NCBI GenBank assembly: GCA_015075725.1
Contig: JABTTV010000001.1
Coordinates: 2,108,001 to 2,172,000 of the forward strand
DNA length: 64,000 nt
Direction: 5' to 3'
From: Anaerolineales bacterium
GTDB taxonomy: Bacteria > Chloroflexota > Anaerolineae > Anaerolineales > Villigracilaceae
Shown: positions 25,124 to 33,310 of the stretch, piece after piece
How positions within the stretch are numbered: position 1 is the first letter of the stretch
Layout of the letters: each line of letters starts with the position of its first letter
Program-made: the position numbers and the translations under genes
The notes under the pieces: generated by a model
What the model was told of the DNA's origin: nothing
Seen by the model: only the letters and a program-made list of their open reading frames with translations
Databases searched by the model: none

Positions 25124-26611
25124 TTAATTACGATAATTCCCCGTTTGCTTCCACGGGTTGAAGGGATCGGTCTCATTCGAAACGGCAGGTTGTGTCTTCC
25201 CGCCAACGAAGACCACATCTGCCAGTGCGGCGGCGATCAGGACGTGCAGTTCAGGTTGCGGCACGCTCCACCCGCCGAATTTCGATTCGACCCAGCGCGT
25301 TGAGACTTTGCCCTGCTTGAAATCGTCTGTTTCCAAAACGGCGCGCATGTAATCAATGTTCGTCACCACGCCGTGGACGATGAAATCGTTGAGGGCGTTC
25401 TTCATGCGTTTGATGGCATCTTCACGGCTGCCTGCATGGACGATGAGTTTTGCAAGGAGCGGGTCGTAGAAGTGAGTGACTTCATCGCCAGTAGCAAAGC
25501 CGGAATCGACGCGAATGCCGGGACCATGCGGTGGGATGAATTGCAAAAGCCTGCCGGTGCTGGGTAAAAATCCGGTCGATGGGTCTTCGGCGTAGACACG
25601 GCATTCGATGGCGTGCCCGTGTTGATGAAGGTCGCTTTGGGCGAAGGGGAATTTCTCTCCCGCCGCGATGCGGATCTGCCAGTGGACGAGGTCGAGCCCG
25701 GTCACAAGTTCGGTGACGGGATGTTCAACTTGCAGGCGGGTGTTCATTTCGAGAAAGAAGAAAGATGAAAGATTTGGGTCGAAGATGAATTCTACGGTTC
25801 CAGCATTGTAATAGCCTACCGCCCTTGCGGCGTTGACTGCAGCTTGTCCCATTTGTTCTCGAAGCTCAGGAGTGAGCAGGGGAGAAGGAGATTCCTCGAT
25901 GATTTTTTGGTGGCGTCTCTGCACGGAGCATTCACGTTCGAAGAGATGAACGAAGTTGCCGTGTTTATCGCCGAAGACTTGAACTTCGATGTGGTGCGCT
26001 TCGGCGAGATATTTTTCGATGAGCAGGCGTTCATCCCCGAAAGCGTTGAGCGCTTCGCGTTCAGCGAGTTCGATGGCTTCTTTCAACTCGCTTTCAGTAT
26101 TGACCACGCGCATTCCCCTGCCGCCTCCGCCCGCCGCGGCTTTAATAAGAACGGGATAGCCAATTTTCTTTGCGGCTTTCTTGAAATCGTCGTAACTATC
26201 CAAGCCTTCATTGCCGGGGACGGTGGGCACCCCTGACTTCTTCATCAGGGTCTTCGATTCGGCTTTATCGCCCATCGCGCGGATCGAATCGGCTGAGGGA
26301 CCGATATATGTCAGATTCGCTGATTCAACGGCGGCGGCGAAAGAGGCGTTCTCTGAGAGAAAGCCATAGCCCGGGTGGATGGCATCGGCTTGGGAGTCGC
26401 GCGCGGCTTGGATCAAGACATCCACATTCAAATAAGATTCATTGGGCGCAGCATTCCCGATGAAAACGGCTTCGTTTGCAAATTGAACGTGCTGCGCATT
26501 TTTATCCGCCTCCGAATAGACGGCGACAGTTTTGATGCCAAGTTCGCGGCAGGCGCGCATGATGCGAATGGCGATCTCGCCGCGGTTGGCGATGAGGATT
26601 TTATTGAACAC
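25124..26611 (-). CDS. accC: biotin carboxylase subunit of acyl-CoA carboxylase
   Basis: A 495-residue ATP-grasp biotin carboxylase. FNKILIANRGEIAIRIMRAC is the N-terminal signature, KAAAGGGGRGMRVV the ATP-grasp glycine loop, ECSVQRRHQKIIEESPSP the catalytic block, and EMNTRLQVEHPVTE carries the catalytic Glu/Asn/Arg. It carboxylates the carrier biotin using bicarbonate and ATP. The start is GTG at 26611 with GGAG 7 bases upstream, overlapping the epimerase by 11 bases. The C-terminus ends after the biotin carboxylase domain plus about 45 residues, so this is the split type. Partner subunits are at 24654 and 29255. Confidence 0.94.
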   Translation of the reverse strand: MFNKILIANRGEIAIRIMRACRELGIKTVAVYSEADKNAQHVQFANEAVFIGNAAPNESYLNVDVLIQAARDSQADAIHPGYGFLSENASFAAAVESANLTYIGPSADSIRAMGDKAESKTLMKKSGVPTVPGNEGLDSYDDFKKAAKKIGYPVLIKAAAGGGGRGMRVVNTESELKEAIELAEREALNAFGDERLLIEKYLAEAHHIEVQVFGDKHGNFVHLFERECSVQRRHQKIIEESPSPLLTPELREQMGQAAVNAARAVGYYNAGTVEFIFDPNLSSFFFLEMNTRLQVEHPVTELVTGLDLVHWQIRIAAGEKFPFAQSDLHQHGHAIECRVYAEDPSTGFLPSTGRLLQFIPPHGPGIRVDSGFATGDEVTHFYDPLLAKLIVHAGSREDAIKRMKNALNDFIVHGVVTNIDYMRAVLETDDFKQGKVSTRWVESKFGGWSVPQPELHVLIAAALADVVFVGGKTQPAVSNETDPFNPWKQTGNYRN

Positions 26612-27584
26612 GCAACAACTCCAATAACTCGTTTTCGCGATCGCGCTTCAAACCGGCTTTTAGTTCGTATCCTTCGGGGCGTTCGAACTCCCAGTCGTAA
26701 ATGTCCTTGATGGTCTGGGCGAGCGGAGTAAAGGTAAGACCGGCGTTTACCGCTTTGGAAATATCCACCTGGGAAACACCGGCGTCATCCCCGACTTCGG
26801 GAATCCAGATCGGCATGTCGCTCCACGGCGCGACGTTGTTCTTTTCGAGAAAATCCACCGGCGCCCATTTGAAATTTGCATTGCTTTTGCTGATGCGTTT
26901 GCACGTCTCGAAAACGGTGCTGAGCGTGACCGGGTTGCTGGTCGCATTGAATGTGCCCGAGACGTTTTGATCGATGAGTTTGATGATGAAATCAGCAAGG
27001 TCGCGCGCATCGATGAATTGGGTCATGGCGGAGGGATTATCGGGAACGAGAACGTCGCCGCCTTTGGCAATGCGCAGGGGCCAATAAGTGAAGCGGTCTG
27101 TTGGGTCATGCGGACCGACGATCAGGCCCGGGCGGATGATGAGCGAACGCGGACCATACACATCCTGCACGACTTTTTCACACAAAGCTTTCAGGGATCC
27201 GTAGGTTTCGCCGGTGATCTCTTCCAGGCTTTCATCGGCAAGCGTTCCCACGGCATCACTTTCTTTGATGCCGATCTTTTTGAAACTGGCATAAACCGAA
27301 ATACTGGATATATAAACATACCGACCGACTTTTTCTTTCAATGCTTCGGCGGATAAGCGGACAATTCGTGGAAGGTATCCACACGTATCAATGACCGCAT
27401 CCCACTCCGCCGTGAGTTGGTCCAGATCTTTTTCCCGGTCTCCCTGTATGGCTTTGACTCTTCGAAACAACCCGGGATTGCTTTTGCCGCGGTTGAAAAG
27501 AGTCACTTCATGTCCGCGCGCGCGGGCGGAGTTGACAAGATGCCGTCCGACGAAACGCGTCCCGCCGATGATGAGAATTTTCAT
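26601..27584 (-). CDS. NAD-dependent epimerase/dehydratase (extended SDR)
   Basis: A 327-residue extended SDR. ILIIGGTRFVGRHLV (residues 3-17) is the dinucleotide-binding start, with FNRG in the second strand region. VIDTCGYLPR and YVYISSISVY contain the active-site Ser; Tyr lies in ETYGSLKALCE (YGSLK, a YxxxK variant). It resembles the plant CSP41-like and actinobacterial epimerase subgroup often found alone. The reaction is unknown. It overlaps the upstream gene by 4 bases (ATGA) and the downstream accC by 11 bases, so it is firmly part of the carboxylase operon, though its link to CoA metabolism is unclear. Confidence 0.85.
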   Translation of the reverse strand: MKILIIGGTRFVGRHLVNSARARGHEVTLFNRGKSNPGLFRRVKAIQGDREKDLDQLTAEWDAVIDTCGYLPRIVRLSAEALKEKVGRYVYISSISVYASFKKIGIKESDAVGTLADESLEEITGETYGSLKALCEKVVQDVYGPRSLIIRPGLIVGPHDPTDRFTYWPLRIAKGGDVLVPDNPSAMTQFIDARDLADFIIKLIDQNVSGTFNATSNPVTLSTVFETCKRISKSNANFKWAPVDFLEKNNVAPWSDMPIWIPEVGDDAGVSQVDISKAVNAGLTFTPLAQTIKDIYDWEFERPEGYELKAGLKRDRENELLELLRVQ

Positions 27585-28066
27585 GCATTCACCTTTTTAA
27601 GAACGGCTTCGGTGGCTTTGGCTTCTTCGCCTTCGGGTGTGATGTTGAAGGCGGTGATGACCAGTTCGTTCAACCTCAATTCCACTTCGGTGCGCCAGCC
27701 CCAGTCCGGTCCACCGGTGGGATCAGGGTAGGAACCGAGGACGAAGAATCCATTCTCTTTTGCATTGCCTTCGCAGAACATGATGGCGGTATTGTTATGG
27801 AACGAGTCCACCCACGAGGCTTCGTAGCGTTCGAGCGTGGTGTTGTACCCGAAAGTGAACATGCCGTGCTGCGGCTCACCCTCGATGGTGGATTGGTAGA
27901 GAAATAATGCAAAGCGTCCGTCTAAAACCAATTGGATGGTTCCGACGATAGGGGCTTCATTAGCGAGTTTGCCCGGCTCTAACCATAACTTGCTCGTACC
28001 TTTCCAATTCCCGGCGAGTTGGGCAAGAAAATGATGAGGGCTTCCGGTTGATTTTTCGAAGGTCAT
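27581..28066 (-). CDS. DUF1579 family protein
   Basis: A 161-residue protein with the DUF1579 pattern: HHFLAQLAGNWKGTSKLWLEPG near the start, VLDGRFALFLYQSTIEGEPQHG, then GYNTTLERYEASWVDSFHN. The fold is a lipocalin-like beta barrel that measures small ligands in relatives; no catalytic role is known. There is no signal peptide. Translation is coupled to the downstream epimerase by an ATGA overlap. It sits right after the AT-rich beta-propeller gene, so the original operon probably ran from the carboxyltransferase directly to this gene. Confidence 0.75.
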   Translation of the reverse strand: MTFEKSTGSPHHFLAQLAGNWKGTSKLWLEPGKLANEAPIVGTIQLVLDGRFALFLYQSTIEGEPQHGMFTFGYNTTLERYEASWVDSFHNNTAIMFCEGNAKENGFFVLGSYPDPTGGPDWGWRTEVELRLNELVITAFNITPEGEEAKATEAVLKKVNA

Positions 28067-28079
28067 ACTCTAACCTGCC

Positions 28080-29246
28080 TTATTCGTCAATTTTATAAGC
28101 GAATACCCGATTGTCTCCAAAGGGAACAATCAGTAAATCATCAAAGATCAAAGGGCCGCGATCAGGCTGATGTTTCGCCGATGCGTTTGCCTGAACCGAA
28201 AGTTCACCCAACTTTTCTCCGGTTTGTGCGCTTATTCTGAACAGATTTGTATCACTATTTCTCACAAATATCGATCCAAAAACTTCCACAGGACATTCTA
28301 GACTTCCAGTTTCTTGACTGGTCCAACTATGTTTCCCATCAAATTTACTGATTGCTACAAGTTGTTGGGCTGAAAGATAGAGAATATCCTTTGATATGAA
28401 AATACAATTGAACTCATATGACCCTATGTGCGGAAAGGTCTTATCCCATAATAATTTCTGCGAATTGATGTTAATTGCTATAACTCGAGAAGCCCTTTCA
28501 TCTGTAAGATAAAGAACTTCATCATCCAACCACATTGGACCGCTGTAACCACCGATATCGAATTTCCATTGAAATCTACCTGATTGGGACTCAAATACCT
28601 GCAGAAGATCCTCCTGCGCAACGTAGATATGATTTCCTCCAGAAACAATGTATGGGTTGCTTCGACCAGTGATTGATTTTTCCCATAAAACATCCCCTGT
28701 TTTTAGATCGTAAGCTGTAAGAAACCAATCCCACCTGGCAACGTAAAGAAATTCTTGATTGATTGTGTACGACTCGATATTGGCTTGTTCATATCCGGGT
28801 GGTAATGAACGCCAAATGAATTTTCCTGTATCAGAAGAAAATACTGCAACACGTGATCCTTTCTCAGGAACTACCAAATATATGCCGTTAATCTTTGGCT
28901 TCAGAGTTGGAAAAATGACACTTGACTTGTCACTTGCTTCGGTTGCTACTTTCCATACCAATTTTCCACTATTGCCATCTATTTTGTAAATCGCGCCGCT
29001 TGTTCGAACATATATGAAATCGCCATCTTTTATAGGCGTCGTTACCACTTTTTCATCGGCTTTGAATACCCAAGAAACTGTTTGTGGAAAATTGTTTAGG
29101 GCAATTGGCTCTTTGGGGTTCCGTAATCCATTATTATGAACTACATATTGTACAATCACCCATCCTAGCACAACAAGAATAAAAAACACTAATGAGTCGC
29201 TCAGCTTGTTTATCGTTTTACTGGAGAGGCCTTGTTTATTTACCAT
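28080..29246 (-). CDS. membrane-anchored PQQ-like beta-propeller protein
   Basis: A 388-residue protein with one N-terminal membrane segment (about 18-35) and an extracytoplasmic PQQ-like beta propeller. Repeats of the type IYKIDGNSGKLVWK, VAVFSSDTGKFIWR, LTAYDLKTGDVLWE and VFESQSGRFQWKF recur about every 40 residues. Similar BamB-like repeats scaffold proteins or bind quinone cofactors; no catalytic residues are seen. The gene is clearly more AT-rich than the flanking carboxylase genes and interrupts their operon, which points to insertion by transfer. Function is unknown. Confidence 0.8.
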   Translation of the reverse strand: MVNKQGLSSKTINKLSDSLVFFILVVLGWVIVQYVVHNNGLRNPKEPIALNNFPQTVSWVFKADEKVVTTPIKDGDFIYVRTSGAIYKIDGNSGKLVWKVATEASDKSSVIFPTLKPKINGIYLVVPEKGSRVAVFSSDTGKFIWRSLPPGYEQANIESYTINQEFLYVARWDWFLTAYDLKTGDVLWEKSITGRSNPYIVSGGNHIYVAQEDLLQVFESQSGRFQWKFDIGGYSGPMWLDDEVLYLTDERASRVIAININSQKLLWDKTFPHIGSYEFNCIFISKDILYLSAQQLVAISKFDGKHSWTSQETGSLECPVEVFGSIFVRNSDTNLFRISAQTGEKLGELSVQANASAKHQPDRGPLIFDDLLIVPFGDNRVFAYKIDE

Positions 29247-29254
29247 TTGTGCAT

Positions 29255-30877
29255 TTACATCCTAAACACACCAAACCCGCCGTCTTCCTTCGGAGCGTTC
29301 AACACAATGGACAATGCAAGCCCCAAAACCTGACGGGTATCTACGGGATCGATTACTCCATCATCCCAAATTCTGGCTGATGAATGGTAGGGGCTTCCCT
29401 CGCGCTCGTATTTTTCCAACAGCGGACGTTTGAACTCTTCCGCTTCTTCTGCGTTGAGGGGCGGTTTGCCCTCTCGCGCGAGTTGATCTTGCTTGATGGT
29501 GAGCATCACGTTCGCGGCTTGTTCTCCGCCCATGACGGCGATGCGCGCGTTGGGCCACATCCACAGGAAACGCGAGCCGTAGGCGCGGCCCGCCATGGCG
29601 TAGTTGCCAGCGCCGAACGAGCCGCCGATGACAAGCGTCAGTTTGGGGACACGGGTCGTGGCAACGGCATGGACCATCTTCGCGCCGTCTTTGGCGATGC
29701 CGCCGGTTTCGTATTCCTTGCCGACCATGAAGCCGGTGATGTTTTGCAAAAAGATGAGCGGAATTCCGCGCTGATCACACAATTCGATGAAATGCGTGCC
29801 CTTCAAAGCTGATTCGCTGAACAAGACTCCGTTGTTGGCGATGATGCCAACGGGATAGCCATGGATTCTCGCGAAGCCGCAGACGAGAGTGATGCCGTAG
29901 CGCGATTTGAACTCGCGGAACTTGGAACCGTCCACGATGCGGGCGATGATCTCGCGGACGTCGAAGGACTCTTTGAAGGTGCGCGGCAGGACGCCGTACA
30001 ATTCGTCGGCGGAGTATAAAGGCTCCTCGGGTGGAGCAACTTCGAGCCCGGAAAGATGCGAGTGGATGTGTCCACGCGGAAGAGTTTCAACAATCGAACG
30101 AAGAATTTCAATCGCGTGGTCATCATCCTCTGCGAAGTGATCGGCGACTCCCGATTTGCGCGTGTGGACGTCCGCGCCGCCCAATTCTTCGGCAGTGACA
30201 TCTTCGCCTGTAGCGGCTTTGACCAGCGGAGGTCCGCCGAGGAAAATGGTGCCAGCGCCTTTGACGATGACCGCTTCATCACTCATCGCAGGGACGTACG
30301 CGCCGCCCGCCGTGCAACTTCCCATCACTGCCGCGATCTGCGGAATGCGCTTGGCAGACATGCGCGCCTGATTGTAAAAAATGCGCCCGAAGTGATTGAC
30401 ATCCGGGAAGACTTCATCTTGAAACGGCAAATTTGCCCCGCCAGAATCCACGAGGTAGAGGCAGGGCAAATGATTTTCTTCGGCGACCTGTTGCGCGCGC
30501 AAATGTTTCTTGACCGTCATCGGGAAGTACGAGCCGCCTTTGACGGTGGCATCGTTGGCGATGATGAGCACTTCACGATTCGAGATGCGCCCAATGCCGG
30601 TGACGATGCCCGCGCTTGGCGCTTCATTGTTATAAAGGTTGATCGCCGCCAGTGCGGAAAGTTCAAGGAAGGGCGCGCCCGGGTCGAGCAGACGTTCGAT
30701 GCGTTCGCGCACGAACAACTTGCCCTGCTCTTCGTGGCGTTTGCGATACTTCTCGCCGCCGCCTTCGCGGACGAAGGCAAGATGCTTCTTTAATTCCTGC
30801 GCGAGAGTGCGATTGTGGTTTGTGTTGGCGAGGAATTCCGGGTCGGTTGGGGAGATGGCGGTCGGGAGGGTTTCCAT
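29255..30877 (-). CDS. acyl-CoA carboxylase carboxyltransferase subunit (methylcrotonyl-CoA carboxylase beta type)
   Basis: A 540-residue crotonase-fold carboxyltransferase. [85 protein letters not shown]-like [14 protein letters not shown] and [16 protein letters not shown] all match the 3-methylcrotonyl/geranyl-CoA carboxylase beta group rather than propionyl-CoA carboxylase. It transfers CO2 from carboxybiotin to the acyl-CoA. It is the first gene of the operon; a promoter candidate lies about 55 bases upstream, with a heptamer repeat in between. No Shine-Dalgarno sequence is visible before its ATG. Confidence 0.92.
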   Translation of the reverse strand: METLPTAISPTDPEFLANTNHNRTLAQELKKHLAFVREGGGEKYRKRHEEQGKLFVRERIERLLDPGAPFLELSALAAINLYNNEAPSAGIVTGIGRISNREVLIIANDATVKGGSYFPMTVKKHLRAQQVAEENHLPCLYLVDSGGANLPFQDEVFPDVNHFGRIFYNQARMSAKRIPQIAAVMGSCTAGGAYVPAMSDEAVIVKGAGTIFLGGPPLVKAATGEDVTAEELGGADVHTRKSGVADHFAEDDDHAIEILRSIVETLPRGHIHSHLSGLEVAPPEEPLYSADELYGVLPRTFKESFDVREIIARIVDGSKFREFKSRYGITLVCGFARIHGYPVGIIANNGVLFSESALKGTHFIELCDQRGIPLIFLQNITGFMVGKEYETGGIAKDGAKMVHAVATTRVPKLTLVIGGSFGAGNYAMAGRAYGSRFLWMWPNARIAVMGGEQAANVMLTIKQDQLAREGKPPLNAEEAEEFKRPLLEKYEREGSPYHSSARIWDDGVIDPVDTRQVLGLALSIVLNAPKEDGGFGVFRM

Positions 30878-30889
30878 GTAGTAGTTTGT

Positions 30890-30917
30890 AAATAGGAAAT
30901 GGGAGATAAGGAATCGG
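30890..30917. repeat. heptamer array in the carboxylase operon leader
   Basis: Units AAATAGG, AAATGGG, AGATAAG, GAATCGG lie between the promoter candidate and the ATG at 30877. The unit type resembles the array at 16350. Confidence 0.55.
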
Positions 30918-30932
30918 CTTGGAGTTGGCGTG

Positions 30933-30960
30933 AGTTTAGCATAAAAGGGGAAGTTGCGAA
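30933..30960 (-). promoter_or_regulatory. candidate promoter of the carboxylase operon
   Basis: Minus strand TTCGCA (30960-30955), 16-bp spacer, then TGC-TAAACT (-10 at 30938-30933). The TATGCTAAA stretch matches the nusA promoter's extended -10 (TATGCTAAAAT). Confidence 0.45.
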
Positions 30961-31057
30961 ATGCCCGCCTGCGATGACAGAAAGCGGATGAATGTCAGTT
31001 GTAATCATGTGCGGATTCTGCAAAGATGGGGTTATCTTCATCCAAGGAGGTTCGCTG

Positions 31058-32422
31058 ATGAGACCGGTGTATGCAATTTCAGGCGGGGTGTCGAAATTTG
31101 CAAAGTCAAGACCCGATAAGACCTTCCAGGCGATCATCAAGGAGGCGTACGATTACGCGATTCAAGATATCGGATTGGACTTCCCGACCTTTACCCGCAT
31201 CGTGGACGGCTCGGTCGCTTCGTACTTCTCGGATCATTTCACCCGACAGTTGATGGCTGGCATCATGGCTCAGGACTACCTCGGGCTGTGTCCCAAACCC
31301 GGTCATCGCGTGGAGGGCGGCGGCGCGACGGGCGGACTGTGCTTCCAGGAGGCGTGGAAGTCCGTCGCTTCGGGTCACATGGACGTGTGCCTGGCGTACG
31401 GCTTCGAGACCATGTCTCATGTGGAGACGTGGAAGGGCAACGAGTTCATCGCCTTAGCCTCCGACGTGTCGTTCGATTATCCCGCCGGGGGTTTTTATTC
31501 AGGCTACTACGCCATGATGGTGACGCGGCACATGAAGGAGTTCGGCACGACCGTCGAGCAGATGGCGCACGTCAGCGTGAAGAACTACATCAACGCCTTC
31601 CACAATCCGTATGCGCAGAAGAGTCAGCGCATCACCATCCAGGATGTGCGCAACGCGCCGATGGTGGCATGGCCCCTGACGCGGCTCGATATCTGCGTGA
31701 TGTCCGACGGCGCAGCGGCGACCATTCTCTGCTCGGAGGAAGGGCTGAAAAAACTCGAAGCTGCGGGAGCGAAGGTGGCACGTCCGCTGGTGAAAGTGAC
31801 AGGCATCGGTCGCGGCACGGACGCGATGCGCATGGCGGACCGTCCGCATGTGGATTATGACTTCTTCATGGAGAATTACGCCACCGAGTTGGAGAAGTCA
31901 TCGGACGAGACCAAGAAATATTACAAAAAACTCTGGGAGCATGGCACGCGCTATCCGGGAGTCCATTCGTTCCGCGCGGGGCGGGCGGCGGGCAACATGG
32001 CGTGGAAGCACGCGGGCATCAAAGATCCGCTGCATGAATTGGACTTCATCGAGTTGCATGACGCGTATACCTCATCTGAAATTCAAACGTATGAAGATCT
32101 GGGCTTGTGTCGATATGGGGAGGGAGGTCCGTTCGCGGAATCGGGCAAGGCGTTCATGCCGAATATTGACTACGGCTTGAAGTTGAAAGACAAACCCGTC
32201 TGCACTGTGAATCCATCTGGCGGACTAATTGCCTGCGGACATCCCGTCGGCGCGACGGGACTCATGCAGGGAGTCTTTGCCATCTGGCAACTGCAAGGGA
32301 CGATTCAAAAGCATTTCCGCGACGACCAGTTACAGGTCAAGAATGCGAAGCGGGGCGCGATCCATTCCCATGCGGGGACGGGGACGTATGTCACCGTGTC
32401 GGTGTTGGAGAGAGAAGGATAG
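31058..32422 (+). CDS. thiolase-fold protein lacking the nucleophilic Cys
   Basis: A 454-residue thiolase-superfamily protein from ATG 31058 (AAGGAGG 7 bases upstream). The conserved thiolase block normally reading VENACATGG is VEGGGATGG here (residues 85-93), so Gly89 stands where the acyl-accepting Cys should be. The distal motifs are kept: FIELHDAYTSSE and IACGHPVGATG with the catalytic His. Thiolase-like proteins without the Cys, paired with DUF35 proteins, include the steroid side-chain retro-aldolase Ltp2. The next gene is a DUF35-like protein, so a two-subunit C-C bond enzyme or acyl-CoA binding complex is likely. It is transcribed divergently from the acyl-CoA carboxylase operon. Confidence 0.85.
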   Translation: MRPVYAISGGVSKFAKSRPDKTFQAIIKEAYDYAIQDIGLDFPTFTRIVDGSVASYFSDHFTRQLMAGIMAQDYLGLCPKPGHRVEGGGATGGLCFQEAWKSVASGHMDVCLAYGFETMSHVETWKGNEFIALASDVSFDYPAGGFYSGYYAMMVTRHMKEFGTTVEQMAHVSVKNYINAFHNPYAQKSQRITIQDVRNAPMVAWPLTRLDICVMSDGAAATILCSEEGLKKLEAAGAKVARPLVKVTGIGRGTDAMRMADRPHVDYDFFMENYATELEKSSDETKKYYKKLWEHGTRYPGVHSFRAGRAAGNMAWKHAGIKDPLHELDFIELHDAYTSSEIQTYEDLGLCRYGEGGPFAESGKAFMPNIDYGLKLKDKPVCTVNPSGGLIACGHPVGATGLMQGVFAIWQLQGTIQKHFRDDQLQVKNAKRGAIHSHAGTGTYVTVSVLEREG

Positions 32423-32425
32423 GGT

Positions 32426-32494
32426 GGTCGAGTAGGCGGCGGGTCTCGGTACGTCCCTTCGGGACTACTCGACCATCGCCGCAGTATCGAGACC
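32426..32494. repeat. palindromic dispersed element between thiolase and DUF35 genes
   Basis: GGTCGAGTAG pairs with CTACTCGACC, and the inner GGTCTCGGTAC partly pairs with GTATCGAGACC. It fills most of the 85-base gap between the two genes, so the pair may be joined through a structured mRNA. Confidence 0.55.
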
Positions 32495-32507
32495 ACAGGA
32501 GAATCTT

Positions 32508-33053
32508 ATGAGCAAATTACCTTCCCAAAGAGAAGAAACCTTAGGTGGGTTCATTGTCCACGGCATTCCATTCCCGACGAGTTTGGATGAAGATGGTTTG
32601 GAATTCCTCAAGAAGATGGCGCCGATCCAGATCGAGCAGGAATATAAGATCACGTACCTGCATTCTTACGGACAGGACAGCCCGTGGTTCGCGGCGTTGA
32701 CGAATAAACGACTGCTCGCTTCGCGCGACCCAACCGGATACACCTACGCCAACCCGCGCGGACATGACATGTATTCTGGCAATGAGACAAAGTGGATAGA
32801 CATCACGAACGTCAAGGCGCATGTGCATGCCTTTACCGTCTGTTACTTTGGCTCGCAGGAGTTTTTGCCGGAATGTCCATTCGTGCTGGCGTTGATCGAG
32901 TTCGAGGGCGTGGACACGTTACTGCTCACGCGCCTGATGGGCGTTGACCCCGATGCCCCGTCGCTGGATTGGATCGGGATGGAGGTCAGTCCGCGGTTTT
33001 TGCGCAATTCCAAGTTGAAGCCGACGGATGTGTATTTTGTGCCTGTCGAATAA
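32508..33053 (+). CDS. DUF35-like OB-fold partner protein without zinc cysteines
   Basis: A 181-residue protein with the layout of thiolase/ketosynthase partners of the DUF35 family: YLHSYGQDSPWFAALTNKRL, then the zinc-ribbon region, then an OB fold (KWIDITNVKAHVHAFTVCYF). The ribbon is degenerate: RDPTG (73-77) and RGHDMYSG (84-91) occupy the place of the two Cys-x-x-Cys pairs, and none of the four Cys remains. DUF35 proteins bind thiolases or retro-aldolases and help deliver CoA substrates. It follows the Cys-less thiolase by 85 bases on the same strand. The joint loss of signature residues suggests co-evolution. Confidence 0.75.
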   Translation: MSKLPSQREETLGGFIVHGIPFPTSLDEDGLEFLKKMAPIQIEQEYKITYLHSYGQDSPWFAALTNKRLLASRDPTGYTYANPRGHDMYSGNETKWIDITNVKAHVHAFTVCYFGSQEFLPECPFVLALIEFEGVDTLLLTRLMGVDPDAPSLDWIGMEVSPRFLRNSKLKPTDVYFVPVE

Positions 33054-33169
33054 TGTCATTGCGAGGCGGGCGATAGCCCGACGAAGCAATCTCCAATTAA
33101 GCGGTGAAAATTAATCGATGAGATTCATCCATTCGGTAGATTGCTTCGGGCTGCGCCCTCGCAATGACA
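33054..33169. repeat. dispersed TGTCATTGCGAGG palindromic element, copy 2
   Basis: TGTCATTGCGAGG at the left and CCTCGCAATGACA at the right are inverted ends. The inner ACGAAGCAATCT and AGATTGCTTC are a second inverted pair. The element begins immediately after the stop codon at 33053. Confidence 0.75.
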
Positions 33170-33179
33170 TAGCAAAAAG

Positions 33180-33207
33180 GACTCGGCAATCGGCTGAGTC
33201 TTTTTTT
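33180..33207 (+). terminator. intrinsic terminator after the thiolase-DUF35 pair
   Basis: Stem GACTCGGC with GCTGAGTC (one G-U), 5-base loop, then seven T residues. It lies after the repeat that follows 33053. Confidence 0.8.
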
Positions 33208-33219
33208 ACCCCCACCCTT

Positions 33220-33290
33220 CCTCCCCCAAATACGACATTGAAGCGCTTTCTGGATTCATGCAAAATATAAATTGTCGTATTTGGGGGAGG
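33220..33290. repeat. 71-bp element with perfect 18-bp inverted ends
   Basis: CCTCCCCCAAATACGACA and its exact inverse TGTCGTATTTGGGGGAGG flank a 35-bp AT-rich centre, with partly matching C-rich/G-rich flanks outside. The shape is that of a very small MITE-like element. It lies between the terminator at 33180 and the stop of the STAND gene at 33311. Confidence 0.6.
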
Positions 33291-33310
33291 TGCCGAAGGC
33301 GGAGGGGGTA

